A DNA stretch of 64,000 nucleotides. Source: Bdellovibrio sp. qaytius (GTDB taxonomy: Bacteria; Bdellovibrionota; Bdellovibrionia; Bdellovibrionales; Bdellovibrionaceae). The notes beneath the pieces were generated by a model, which saw nothing but the letters and a program-made list of their open reading frames with translations, made no database searches and was not told the DNA's origin. Positions 9,877 through 17,837 of the stretch are shown in pieces; within the stretch, counting starts at the first letter, position 1; each line of letters opens with the position of its first letter. Both the position numbers and the translations under genes were made by a program. The stretch is taken from the NCBI GenBank assembly GCA_004011035.1, contig CP025734.1, positions 3,122,001-3,186,000 on the forward strand, given 5' to 3'.

Positions 9877-10267
9877 TGAAGACCTCTTCGATAGAAATCG
9901 ATTTGTAAAAATCTTGAACTTTTTTATTTAAATTTTCAACGGGAGTAACGATCGTGCAATTTTTTAAAAGGTCACACTCTTTATCTGATAAACATTTTGC
10001 AAGATCAGTTGAACCATCAACGATATTCATTAATTCATAAACAGAAACTTTTGATAAATCTTTAGCTAAACGGTAGCCGCCATGTAAGCCATATTCGGCT
10101 TTTAAAATTCCATGTGAGCTTAAAGTTTGAAGAACACGCGCAGTTACTTCAGCTGGTGAATGAGTTGCTTCTGCAATATCTTTTGCAGATACAGTCGTAT
10201 CATCCCCTTCAGAAAAATGTTTTAACGCCATCAAAGCGTATTCAACTTTTTTGTTTAATTTGTTCAT
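9869..10267 (-). CDS. Rrf2-family Fe-S regulator, IscR-like
   Basis: 132 residues from the ATG at 10267, chosen over a GTG at 10276 because GGGTGA precedes it at good spacing. It has an N-terminal winged helix of the Rrf2 type (Leu-Asn-Lys-Lys-Val-Glu-Tyr-Ala-Leu and His-Gly-Gly-Tyr-Arg-Leu). Cys92, Cys98 and Cys104 are spaced C-x5-C-x5-C, the same spacing and numbering as the [2Fe-2S] ligands of E. coli IscR. The IscR fourth ligand His107 is absent (Val here). As first gene of the suf operon, with an IscR-like box just upstream, it most likely senses Fe-S status and represses its own operon. SufR would be a different, DeoR-like family. Confidence 0.9.
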   Translation of the reverse strand: MNKLNKKVEYALMALKHFSEGDDTTVSAKDIAEATHSPAEVTARVLQTLSSHGILKAEYGLHGGYRLAKDLSKVSVYELMNIVDGSTDLAKCLSDKECDLLKNCTIVTPVENLNKKVQDFYKSISIEEVFNV

Positions 10268-10279
10268 GCGTTTCACCCA

Positions 10280-10304
10280 ATAGGCGACTAAATTAGTCGT
10301 ATAT
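10280..10304. promoter_or_regulatory. Candidate IscR type-1 operator for the suf operon
   Basis: CGACTAAATTAGTCG at 10285-10299 is a perfect palindrome with 7-base arms. With its flanks it reads ATA...GACT-AAATT-AGTC...TAT, matching the E. coli IscR type-1 consensus (core GACT-RWWWY-AGTC, outer ATA and TAT) at all but three positions by my hand alignment. It sits 13 bases before the regulator ATG, next to the candidate -10 element, so binding should block transcription. Confidence 0.8.
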
Positions 10305-10340
10305 ATTTAAGCCCATTTATACCCCCTTTCAATTGAAAGG
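10304..10340 (-). promoter_or_regulatory. Candidate suf operon promoter
   Basis: On the minus strand TTGAAA (10327-10332) is separated by 17 bases from TAAATA (10304-10309), which abuts the IscR-like box. The -35 lies within a perfect 16-base palindrome, CCTTTCAATTGAAAGG (10325-10340), which may be a second regulator site. The -10 match is weak and a nearby TATAAA is an alternative. From here to 10543 I see no gene, only a weak ATCTC-tac-GAGAT hairpin with a T-run at 10448-10470. Confidence 0.45.
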
Positions 10341-10543
10341 CAATTGAAAATCCGACCTTTTTTGTCGTACATTCAAACCCTCAAAACTAAATAAACCGAT
10401 ATAGAGCTAATTTACGGCGAAAACAGCTTAAAATGTATGCTGCGAAGATCTCTACGAGATTCTGTTTTTACCTCGAGTACTAACGTGGTGGTATGGGTCA
10501 CAATCAGGTTGAGTTTATCTGGAACCCTGAATAGATTGGCGAC

Positions 10544-11308
10544 ATGAGAGTTATAGCCGCCATTATTATTTCGTTTTTTGTTACAACTGTTGTGTTCTAC
10601 ACTGTTAAATTTTGGGGTTTATCGCAGCCTTACGCTGATTACAAACATCCTTTCTATGAAACGACTGAAGTTTTAATTTTTAAAAAACCAAGTTTTGCAA
10701 ATATCGATCACGCCCTGACTGCAACAACTGATAATTTATATATCGACATTGCCAACACTAAAGATCAAAGAATGGTGATCATCCCGACGAACAATGATCA
10801 ATCGATGGATCACACTAAAGACATTCGTAATAAATTATACGCAGAAGTAGAAAAAGACGTTTTACCTTTAGATAAATACAAAGATCACTTACATGGCAGA
10901 AGAATTATTTTTAACATCAATGAAAATGCGATCGCAGGGCATTTGATTTTTACAGATAATGTAAAATCATTAGGTTTAGAAAAAGGCGATAACATTTTAA
11001 TTACGACACCGTATGAAACTTTGTCTAAAACGATTAAAGAATTAATCCCAACATTTTTATTTGGAACTTCTCAGCCAGAGATTTTAAAATTAAAAGCGAT
11101 GGAGTCTTTACATCTCATCGAAGCGGCCACTATGCGCGCTGACGTTGTGATTTACCCTTTAAAATATTACAAACAGCCATTTTACACTGAGAAATTGCAG
11201 TTCGAACTTAAACGTCGATTTAAAAGAATTATTGTTGGACCAATTCCTGCCAGCGAAGTTGAAGAAGCTAAAAAATTAAATCCACTAGGTATTGTGATTC
11301 AAGAATAA
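10544..11308 (+). CDS. Membrane-anchored protein resembling a degenerate GDPD
   Basis: 254 residues with one N-terminal membrane anchor (about 4-24). The rest follows the order of glycerophosphodiester phosphodiesterases: a Leu-Tyr-Ile-Asp-Ile-Ala...Thr-Lys-Asp segment (GDPD: Glu-Xaa-Asp-Val...Thr-Lys-Asp-Gly), an Ile-Phe-Asn-Ile-Asn-Glu strand, a Phe-Gly-Thr-Ser segment and a C-terminal Arg-Ile-Ile-Val-Gly. The catalytic His-Arg and Glu-Asn-Thr residues of true GDPDs are not evident. I infer a TIM-barrel relative that may have lost activity. It is a single gene between the suf promoter region and an SdpI-like gene. Confidence 0.6.
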   Translation: MRVIAAIIISFFVTTVVFYTVKFWGLSQPYADYKHPFYETTEVLIFKKPSFANIDHALTATTDNLYIDIANTKDQRMVIIPTNNDQSMDHTKDIRNKLYAEVEKDVLPLDKYKDHLHGRRIIFNINENAIAGHLIFTDNVKSLGLEKGDNILITTPYETLSKTIKELIPTFLFGTSQPEILKLKAMESLHLIEAATMRADVVIYPLKYYKQPFYTEKLQFELKRRFKRIIVGPIPASEVEEAKKLNPLGIVIQE

Positions 11309-11469
11309 AGAACGATTTTAATTCCTAATTTTGAGAGGTAACTCTCTGTTTCTGGAAAATAATTTCGAGAGCCCCTCGCCTTGAAATCGCTAACCTATTG
11401 AATTACCTGCCTTATTCAACCTTTACTAAAAACTCGCCTCCCCCTTCTGTAGGCACAAGCATTGAAATA

Positions 11470-11498
11470 CCTCTGCTAAACATGCTCTTCAGCAGAGG
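11470..11498 (+). promoter_or_regulatory. Leader hairpin that sequesters a ribosome binding site
   Basis: CCTCTGCT (11470-11477) and AGCAGAGG (11491-11498) are perfect complements with a 13-base loop. The 3' arm contains AGAGG, the only good Shine-Dalgarno sequence for the ATG at 11506. The stem would therefore hide the ribosome binding site unless opened. Confidence 0.55.
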
Positions 11499-11505
11499 TA
11501 AATAT

Positions 11506-12093
11506 ATGAAATACATTTTTAAAATTAATTTGAGTCTGATTTTTTTGAGCATCCTTTGGGGAGTTGTTCAAATCAATCAAATGCCTGAAAGTATGCCGAC
11601 CCATTTCGGCGCACAAGGATTGGCCGATGGTTACAGTTCGAAATATTTCGCCTTATTACTCCTGCCTCTGCTAAGCACCTTAGTACTGGCCTTGTTAACA
11701 ACCTCGAAACAAATAATCCAGGTTTCTATGGCCAAAGTTTCTTTGGGAGTCATCAGCTTTTTGAGTCTGCTTCACATCTGCACGATTCAACAAGGAATCA
11801 GCGGCACAAATTTAGTCGGAATCGTTATGCCTGCAGGACTTAGCTTTCTGATCGGCTATCTCGGATGGATTTTGCCAACGATCGAATACAACTATGCCGT
11901 AGGAATCCGCCTACCATGGACACTGAGCTCTGAAACAAATTGGAAAAAGACTCATCAATTCGCCGGTAAAGTTTTTATTGCAGCTGGTACTGTTGCTTTT
12001 ATCACTTCACTGTTTGTATCGAATGTTTTTGTTCCGCTTGCAGCATTGTTTATTGCTGGCATTTGCTGTCTTGTCTACTCATCGAAGATTTGA
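11506..12093 (+). CDS. SdpI/DUF1648-family membrane protein
   Basis: 195 residues from the ATG at 11506, chosen because AGAGG lies 7 bases upstream; the frame extends back to 11398 without a supported start. The N-terminal part is a DUF1648 helix pair with Pro-Thr-His-Phe-Gly...Gly-Leu-Ala-Asp-Gly-Tyr-Ser-Ser-Lys. The C-terminal part is SdpI-like, with Val-Gly-Ile-Arg-Leu-Pro-Trp-Thr-Leu-Ser-Ser-Glu followed by Trp-Lys-Lys-Thr-His. About five to six membrane helices are apparent. B. subtilis SdpI is immunity to the SDP toxin; no toxin is seen here, so I would not infer immunity. Confidence 0.85.
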   Translation: MKYIFKINLSLIFLSILWGVVQINQMPESMPTHFGAQGLADGYSSKYFALLLLPLLSTLVLALLTTSKQIIQVSMAKVSLGVISFLSLLHICTIQQGISGTNLVGIVMPAGLSFLIGYLGWILPTIEYNYAVGIRLPWTLSSETNWKKTHQFAGKVFIAAGTVAFITSLFVSNVFVPLAALFIAGICCLVYSSKI

Positions 12094-12094
12094 A

Positions 12095-13231
12095 TTAATC
12101 TACGCAACGGTTTTGCATATAACGACGAACCATGTCGCGCGCTTCAGCCATATTAGCCATATATGGTTGATTCTGAATGATTGCGTATTCCATAAAAGTT
12201 AATTTTCTGATTTTACTTTTCTTAAGTTGATCACGCATTGCTGGTTCGCGGCTCATTGTTGTGCGAATATCACGTACATTTTGATAGGTGATAAAATCAG
12301 AAGACTTTACTGTTTGGCCTGCGGCTTTGCGATTTGTGTAATAACCATCAATCAATCTTAATGTGCCAGTTACACCCCTGTTATAAGCAAAATACACGAA
12401 CTGTTCGACCATTTGCGGAGTTAAGATCGGCTCGATTTCAGGGCGTAGTTTTACGAGCTGTTGTTTGAAAAACATTTGATCACGTAGCGCATGAAGGTAA
12501 TGCAATAAAAATCCACGATATGGATTTTGTGGCAACGACATCATCGAACAACGTTTATTCAGCTGAAACGCATCAACATCTAACTTACCCACCGTGCTGG
12601 CGATTCGTTGGCAACTTGGGCTATTGCTTTCTAAAAGTACGCGACGAGTTTTTTCGACAAGATCACGCTCAGTCACGCGCAACATTCCGTTTTTAGTAAA
12701 TTGCGCAACGCCCGCATCAAAACCTGTGCGGTTAATTGCATTTACGTGAAATCCACTTTCGATCATAATTTGCAAAAATGAACTTTTTGGATCTAAATTA
12801 AAACAATCTTTAACGTCATGGTAGGCGTTGTAAACTAATCTTGTGTAGTTTTCAGTTAAACAAGGCCGTGCTGCGCCAACTTTTGGTTTTTCATCTTGGT
12901 TGCTACAATAAGCATAACTGCCATTAAAGTTTTTCTGCGCGAATTGAATACACTGAATCGGAATTTTTTTATCCCAATCAGCGCTGTGATCTTCGTAGTA
13001 TTCAGCTGGCATTCTTAAAATCTGATCTTCTAGGTAAAGTTTACTGCGCGTGTGACAAATTTCGTACTCTGCTGGGTTTGATGATTCTTGAGTTGATTTG
13101 ACAGCTTTTGGCAATGGAACTGAGCTCGGTGCACGATCAACAGATTTTTGAACACACTGAATCAAAAAAACAGAACTCAACAGCAGAATAATAAATGTCT
13201 GATTCAAGTTGCTTGCGCCTTTAAATATCAC
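12095..13231 (-). CDS. Lytic-transglycosylase-like lipoprotein
   Basis: 378 residues from a GTG at 13231 with GAGGAT seven bases upstream. The N-terminal hydrophobic segment ends in Leu-Ile-Gln-Cys26, a non-canonical lipobox (Gln at -1). The middle has a lysozyme-like motif, Met-Ile-Glu158-Ser-Gly-Phe...Asn-Ala-Ile-Asn...Gly-Val-Ala-Gln-Phe, as in SLT transglycosylases, where the Glu is catalytic. A later Ala-Tyr-Asn-Arg-Gly matches the SLT Ala-Tyr-Asn-Ala-Gly motif. It has many Cys residues. It likely cleaves peptidoglycan in the periplasm. Only 12 bp separate its start codon from the divergent tolQ. Confidence 0.75.
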   Translation of the reverse strand: MIFKGASNLNQTFIILLLSSVFLIQCVQKSVDRAPSSVPLPKAVKSTQESSNPAEYEICHTRSKLYLEDQILRMPAEYYEDHSADWDKKIPIQCIQFAQKNFNGSYAYCSNQDEKPKVGAARPCLTENYTRLVYNAYHDVKDCFNLDPKSSFLQIMIESGFHVNAINRTGFDAGVAQFTKNGMLRVTERDLVEKTRRVLLESNSPSCQRIASTVGKLDVDAFQLNKRCSMMSLPQNPYRGFLLHYLHALRDQMFFKQQLVKLRPEIEPILTPQMVEQFVYFAYNRGVTGTLRLIDGYYTNRKAAGQTVKSSDFITYQNVRDIRTTMSREPAMRDQLKKSKIRKLTFMEYAIIQNQPYMANMAEARDMVRRYMQNRCVD

Positions 13232-13243
13232 TAAAATATCCTC

Positions 13244-14035
13244 ATGAAAAAAATCAATTCTTTGCTCTTCATCAGTGTATCACTTTTTTTGTTTCTTGAA
13301 ACGGCTACAGCACAAACTCAAGCCTCGACAAACGTCGCGGTTAAGATGGGTGCACTTGAATCAATCATGCATGCAAGTCTGATCGTACAGGCCGTGATTA
13401 TGATCTTAATTTCACTTTCAATCATGTGTTGGGGTATTGCTTGGAACAAATACCAAGACCTTAAACAAGTTCAAGAGGCCAACAAAACATTTGATAATTT
13501 ATTTTGGAAATCAACATCACTTGATGAATTAAATGAAAAAATTGATTCTTTCAAAGCTTCATCACATGCTCGCGTGTTTAAAGCGGCTTACACTGAGATG
13601 AAAAAAATCGCTGAATCACCGATGTTAAATAAAAATATCAACAGCGAAACTGAACCGCCTCTTTTAGCAGGCATGGATAACTTAGAACGTTCAATGCGCA
13701 AAGCAATTGAAAACGAAGTTTCAGAATTAGAATCACGTTTAACAATTTTAGCGTCAACAGGTTCAACAGGGCCGTTCATCGGATTATTCGGAACTGTTTG
13801 GGGTATCATGAGTTCGTTTCAAATGATCGGACAAACTGGGTCTGCAAGCTTAGCTGCCGTTGCTCCGGGTATTTCTGAAGCTTTAATCACAACAGCGATC
13901 GGCTTAGCAGCAGCGATTCCTGCAGTTATGATGTACAATCACTTCATCACTGAAATTAAACGTGAAGAATCTCAATTAAATAACTTCAGCTCAGATTTCT
14001 TAAACATCGTAAAACGTAATTTCTTCAGAGGTTAA
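13244..14035 (+). CDS. tolQ: TolQ-type proton channel subunit
   Basis: 263 residues. It has three membrane helices with the MotA/TolQ/ExbB signature Ser-Thr-Gly-Pro-Phe-Ile-Gly-Leu-Phe-Gly-Thr-Val-Trp-Gly-Ile and the Glu-Ala-Leu-Ile-Thr-Thr-Ala-Ile-Gly-Leu helix. An N-terminal stretch ending Ala-Thr-Ala-Gln looks like a cleavable signal peptide, as seen in some ExbB proteins. No Shine-Dalgarno is visible before the ATG. It is first in a tolQ-tolR-tolA-tolB cluster that uses proton flow for outer-membrane constriction. Confidence 0.92.
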   Translation: MKKINSLLFISVSLFLFLETATAQTQASTNVAVKMGALESIMHASLIVQAVIMILISLSIMCWGIAWNKYQDLKQVQEANKTFDNLFWKSTSLDELNEKIDSFKASSHARVFKAAYTEMKKIAESPMLNKNINSETEPPLLAGMDNLERSMRKAIENEVSELESRLTILASTGSTGPFIGLFGTVWGIMSSFQMIGQTGSASLAAVAPGISEALITTAIGLAAAIPAVMMYNHFITEIKREESQLNNFSSDFLNIVKRNFFRG

Positions 14036-14039
14036 TTTT

Positions 14040-14453
14040 ATGGGAATGAGTTCGGGCAATAAAGGCTCAAAAATGGCGATGAGTGAAATCAACGTCACTC
14101 CCTTTGTGGATGTGATGCTGGTGTTACTTGTTATCTTCATGGTGACAGCACCGATGATGCAGCAAGGGATTGATGTGAATCTTCCTAAAACTTCATCTGC
14201 AGGTGTTGAGCTTAATGAAGATCCTTTTGTATTAGTTGTTGATGTTGCAGGTAAAATTAAAATCTCTGGCGTCACTGTTGATATAAATTCATTGAAAGCG
14301 AAATTAAAAGCTATCTTTGAAAATAAAAAAAATAAACAGATCTACATTCAAGCCGACAGAAAAGTTGACTACGGTGTTGTTGCTGAAGTTATGGGTGAAG
14401 CTCGCGCTGCGGGTATTTACAATCTAAGTTTAATCACGATTCCTAAGGAGTAA
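14040..14453 (+). CDS. tolR: TolR/ExbD-type subunit
   Basis: 137 residues. It has a single N-terminal membrane helix with the conserved Asp in Asn-Val-Thr-Pro-Phe-Val-Asp-Val-Met-Leu-Val-Leu-Leu, the proton-pathway residue. The periplasmic part ends in Lys-Val-Asp-Tyr-Gly-Val-Val-Ala-Glu-Val-Met, as in the family. It follows tolQ after four bases and precedes the tolA-like gene. Confidence 0.93.
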   Translation: MGMSSGNKGSKMAMSEINVTPFVDVMLVLLVIFMVTAPMMQQGIDVNLPKTSSAGVELNEDPFVLVVDVAGKIKISGVTVDINSLKAKLKAIFENKKNKQIYIQADRKVDYGVVAEVMGEARAAGIYNLSLITIPKE

Positions 14454-14459
14454 GCTGTT

Positions 14460-15257
14460 TTGGTATTAAGTCGCGGCACTACATTTTCACTAATTGCACA
14501 CGCTACGTTGATCATAGTTATGATCATCAAGGTGTCATTTTTTAGTCAGCCGCGCTTAGATTTATCAGAAGCCATTCGTGTAGACATGGTGGGTTTACCT
14601 GAAAAGTATAATCCAGCCCAAAAATCAAATGACCTTCCAGAAAAAATTGAAAAACAACCCGAGCCTGTGGTTGAAGAAAAAAAGGCAGAGCCAAAACCAG
14701 AACCCAAAGTAGAAGCTAAGCCCGAGCCTAAACCAAAAGCTGAAGCCAAACCTGACGTAAAAGCAAAACCTCAGCCGGTCGCACCAGAACCTGAAACGGT
14801 AAAATTAGACAAAGCTAAACAAAAACAAAAAGAAGCTTTAGAAAAATTAAAAAAACTTTCAGCCGTTGATAAGATTCGCGAACAAGTTCAAAAAGAAAAA
14901 ACTGCGGCCGAAGTGGCTAAAATTATGAAAGGTCGCGTGATTGCACCAGGCACTAAGTTAACGGGTGTAGATCGCATGCAATCAGACAACTACACCGGGC
15001 AACTTGACGCTTTAGTTAAAGCGCAATGGGCTTTACCTCAGTGGCTTATTGGCAAACCTTTAAAAACAAAAGTTCTTGTCAAAATTGAAGCCGATGGTCG
15101 CGTTAGTGACAAAAAAATCGTGCAATCATCTGGCAACCCTACTTATGATGATTATTGCTTACAAGCTGTGACAAAGGCCTCGCCGTTTCCGAAAGTTCCT
15201 GAAAAATTTGCGGAGCTTTACGCCGAAGATGGTGTGGTTTTTGGATTTCCAGAATAA
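14460..15257 (+). CDS. tolA: TolA/TonB-like energy-transducing protein
   Basis: 265 residues from a TTG at 14460 with AAGGAG nine bases upstream. It has an N-terminal membrane anchor, then about 110 residues rich in Pro, Lys, Glu and Ala (repeated Lys-Pro-Glu-Pro and Ala-Lys-Pro units), a short helical stretch, and a TonB/TolA-like C-terminal domain with Lys-Ile-Glu-Ala-Asp-Gly-Arg-Val and Ser-Ser-Gly-Asn-Pro-Thr-Tyr-Asp. It spans the periplasm between TolQR and TolB/Pal. The short length suits a small TolA. TonB cannot be excluded by sequence, but tolB next door favours TolA. Confidence 0.88.
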   Translation: MVLSRGTTFSLIAHATLIIVMIIKVSFFSQPRLDLSEAIRVDMVGLPEKYNPAQKSNDLPEKIEKQPEPVVEEKKAEPKPEPKVEAKPEPKPKAEAKPDVKAKPQPVAPEPETVKLDKAKQKQKEALEKLKKLSAVDKIREQVQKEKTAAEVAKIMKGRVIAPGTKLTGVDRMQSDNYTGQLDALVKAQWALPQWLIGKPLKTKVLVKIEADGRVSDKKIVQSSGNPTYDDYCLQAVTKASPFPKVPEKFAELYAEDGVVFGFPE

Positions 15258-15269
15258 AAAAGGACAACT

Positions 15270-16628
15270 ATGAAAAAGTTAGTTTTATTATTTTCACTTT
15301 TAGTTTCTTCAATCAGTATCGCACAAACTTATATTAAAGTTGGCGATGCTCAAGCTAAAAAAAGTAATTTAGCTTTTCCGGTGATGAATCAACTTAACGC
15401 GACTAAAACTGGTAATCACATTAAGTTAGCCGCGCAGATTCACAGTACAGCGATGAAAGACTTAGAACTTTCAACTTACTTCAACATCATGAATGCCAGT
15501 GCGTTTTTAGAAGACACGACAACAACTTCAATTAAATCAAAAACAATTGATGCCAGCGGTTTTAAATTTGATTCATGGAAAACAATCGGAGCAGAATTTT
15601 TAATTCGTTCATCGTTTGCTTTAGTGGGTGATGATGTTTCTGTTGAAATGTATTTGTATCACATCGGTGAAGGCCGCGCGATTGTTGGCAAAAAGTATTC
15701 TGCTAAATCGAACAGAACAGTTTCATTAGGCCACATTTTAGCTAATGACGTGCTTGAGGCTTTAACTGGCCGCCGCGGAGTCTTTTTATCTAAGATCATC
15801 GCAACAACTGATCGCACCGGTTACAAAGAAGTTGTAACCATGGATTGGGATGGCAACGATATGACAGCGGTTACAAAAGATCGCAGCGTAGCTATCGCTC
15901 CGAACTGGTCACCTGATGGTAAAAAAATATTGTACTCTATTTACACTCGTCGTGTTGGTTCTGCTCAAATGAACTTAACTTTGTTTCAACAAGAATTAAG
16001 CACAGGCAAACGTTCGATCATTTCTAATCGCAATGGCTTAAATCAAGGCGCTAGTTATTCTCCAGACGGAAAAAATATTTATCTAACGATCTCGCAAGGT
16101 GGATCACCGGATATTTATAAATTAGATCTTAAAGGTGATATCGTTAAACGTTTAACACAAGGGCCATCAGGCGCGATGAACGTTGAAGCTTCTGTTTCTG
16201 ATGACGGATCTAAAATTGCTTTCTCGTCTGATCGTGGTGGTAATCCGTCTATTTACACGATGAGTTCTGATGGTGGCGGCGCAAAACGCTTAACGTTTCA
16301 AGGCAAGTACAATTCAACACCAACGTGGTCACCAGATGGTAAAAAAATTGCGTTCGCAAGCCAGGTCGAAAATTACTTTGATATTTTTATTATGGATAGC
16401 GATGGATCAAATTTACGTCGCATAACTACAGCTACAAAATCAAACGGCAAACGAGCAAGTAACGAAGATCCAAGCTTTTCACCCGATGGAAGATTTGTTG
16501 TATTTACGAGCAATCGCACAGGCAATTTTCAGATTTTTGTAAGCAGCGTTGATGGCAACGAAGAACGCCGTGTCACTCAAGACTCTCATAACTATTTTAA
16601 GCCTAAATGGTCAAATAATCTGGAGTAA
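15270..16628 (+). CDS. tolB: Periplasmic TolB beta-propeller protein
   Basis: 452 residues with a signal peptide ending Ser-Ile-Ala-Gln and GGAC before the ATG. The N-terminal TolB domain is followed by about six WD40-like PD40 blades, each with a Ser-Pro-Asp-Gly-Lys-Lys-Ile type repeat (residues about 200-450). It connects TolA and Pal in the periplasm. No pal gene follows; two cyclophilins do. Confidence 0.95.
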   Translation: MKKLVLLFSLLVSSISIAQTYIKVGDAQAKKSNLAFPVMNQLNATKTGNHIKLAAQIHSTAMKDLELSTYFNIMNASAFLEDTTTTSIKSKTIDASGFKFDSWKTIGAEFLIRSSFALVGDDVSVEMYLYHIGEGRAIVGKKYSAKSNRTVSLGHILANDVLEALTGRRGVFLSKIIATTDRTGYKEVVTMDWDGNDMTAVTKDRSVAIAPNWSPDGKKILYSIYTRRVGSAQMNLTLFQQELSTGKRSIISNRNGLNQGASYSPDGKNIYLTISQGGSPDIYKLDLKGDIVKRLTQGPSGAMNVEASVSDDGSKIAFSSDRGGNPSIYTMSSDGGGAKRLTFQGKYNSTPTWSPDGKKIAFASQVENYFDIFIMDSDGSNLRRITTATKSNGKRASNEDPSFSPDGRFVVFTSNRTGNFQIFVSSVDGNEERRVTQDSHNYFKPKWSNNLE

Positions 16629-16644
16629 AAATAAGCACTCCTAA

Positions 16645-16663
16645 TGGGATCTTGACGATCCCA
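16645..16663 (+). other. Hairpin between tolB and ppiA
   Basis: TGGGATC and GATCCCA flank TTGAC as a perfect 7-bp stem. No T-run follows, so it is not a clear intrinsic terminator. It could attenuate or process the tol transcript before the cyclophilin genes. Confidence 0.4.
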
Positions 16664-16689
16664 AGGCCACTTCGGGTATAAAAACACCT

Positions 16690-17322
16690 ATGAAAACACA
16701 AGTGGCAAAAGAAAAAAATTCGCAAATCAATGTTATCGTTTGGATCTATTTATTAGCTTTCGTTTTAATGACTTGGTCATTCAAAACTCACGCTAAAGAT
16801 GCTGCTGCTGCAGCTAAAAAAGATTTAGCTCCAGTTGTAACGATCGAAACATCATTAGGTAAAATCAAAGTTAAATTAAACTCTGAAAAAGCACCTATCA
16901 GCACAGAAAATTTCTTAAAATACGTAGACAAAAAATTCTATGATAAGACGATTTTTCACCGTGTAATTAAAGATTTTATGGTTCAAGGTGGCGGCCATAC
17001 AGCTGACATGAAAGAAAAGCCTACGCTATTTCCTCCGATCGCCAATGAAGCTAAAAATGGTTTATCAAATTTGCGTGGTACTGTAGCAATGGCTCGCACA
17101 AACGATATCAATTCTGCAACAGCACAATTTTTTATTAACGTCGTAGATAACCAACGTTTAGATCACAAATCTGAAGATCGTTTTGGTTACGCTGTATTTG
17201 GTGAAGTTATCGAAGGCATGGATGTAGTTGATAAAATCCGTGAAACGAAAACGACAACTAAAGGCGAATTCGCTGACGTTCCTGAAAAAGTAATCCTTAT
17301 CAAATCAATCCGTAAAAACTAG
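16690..17322 (+). CDS. ppiA: Periplasmic cyclophilin-type peptidyl-prolyl isomerase
   Basis: 210 residues. An N-terminal hydrophobic segment (about 15-35, ending in Thr-His-Ala-Lys) marks it as exported or anchored. The cyclophilin fold follows, with [13 protein letters not shown] (catalytic Arg), Ala-Gln-Phe-Phe-Ile-Asn and Phe-Gly-Glu-Val. It should assist folding of proline-containing envelope proteins. It lies directly upstream of a second, cytoplasmic cyclophilin. Confidence 0.92.
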   Translation: MKTQVAKEKNSQINVIVWIYLLAFVLMTWSFKTHAKDAAAAAKKDLAPVVTIETSLGKIKVKLNSEKAPISTENFLKYVDKKFYDKTIFHRVIKDFMVQGGGHTADMKEKPTLFPPIANEAKNGLSNLRGTVAMARTNDINSATAQFFINVVDNQRLDHKSEDRFGYAVFGEVIEGMDVVDKIRETKTTTKGEFADVPEKVILIKSIRKN

Positions 17323-17331
17323 GAAACAAAT

Positions 17332-17835
17332 ATGATCGCTACATTCGACACAAACCGTGGAACATTTAAAGTAACTCTATTCGCTGACAAAGCCCCTAAG
17401 ACAGTTGAAAACTTCGTAGGCCTTGCTACTGGCACAAAAGAATTTACTGACCCTAAAACTGGCGATAAAGTTAAACGCCCTTATTATGATGGTTTAGTTT
17501 TTCACCGTGTAATCAAAGATTTTATGATTCAAGGTGGATGCCCAATGGGAACTGGAACTGGCGGCCCAGGTTACAAATTCGGTGATGAATTTCACCCAGA
17601 ATTAAAACACAACAAACCAGGTTTATTATCTATGGCTAACGCTGGCCCAGGTACGAACGGTTCACAATTTTTTATTACGACTGTTCCAACACCATGGTTA
17701 GACAACAGACACACGATCTTCGGCGAAGTCACTGAAGGTTATGATATCGTTGATGCTATCGGTAAAACAAAAACAGGGCCGATGGATCGCCCTGCTGAAC
17801 CGATTGTTATCAATAAAGTAACAATCACTAAGTAA
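17332..17835 (+). CDS. ppiB: Cytoplasmic cyclophilin-type peptidyl-prolyl isomerase
   Basis: 167 residues, no signal peptide. Complete small bacterial cyclophilin with [13 protein letters not shown], Gly-Ser-Gln-Phe-Phe-Ile-Thr and a C-terminal [12 protein letters not shown]. It shares its catalytic core almost exactly with the upstream copy, so the pair probably arose by duplication and one was given an export signal. It converges with the lipase gene two bases downstream. Confidence 0.94.
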   Translation: MIATFDTNRGTFKVTLFADKAPKTVENFVGLATGTKEFTDPKTGDKVKRPYYDGLVFHRVIKDFMIQGGCPMGTGTGGPGYKFGDEFHPELKHNKPGLLSMANAGPGTNGSQFFITTVPTPWLDNRHTIFGEVTEGYDIVDAIGKTKTGPMDRPAEPIVINKVTITK

Positions 17836-17837
17836 AA

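Noticed and set aside
10448-10470. ATCTC-tac-GAGAT hairpin with T-rich tail
   Set aside because: Only five base pairs and no gene ends before it; too weak to call a terminator or small RNA.
11452-11468. GGCAC-N5-TTGAAA, a third sigma-54-like site
   Set aside because: The -12 element is GA and transcription would start inside the leader hairpin, so I do not list it as a promoter.
11506-12093. Toxin immunity by SdpI-like protein
   Set aside because: No SdpC-like toxin or maturation genes nearby; DUF1648/SdpI proteins are common without toxins.
14546-14749. Minus-strand Gly/Ser-rich frame inside tolA
   Set aside because: Mirror of the Pro/Lys/Glu repeats of TolA; no independent signal.
14640-14790. 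DNA repeat-like stretch
   Set aside because: It encodes the Lys-Pro-Glu-Pro periplasmic stalk of TolA and is low-complexity coding sequence, not an independent repeat element.
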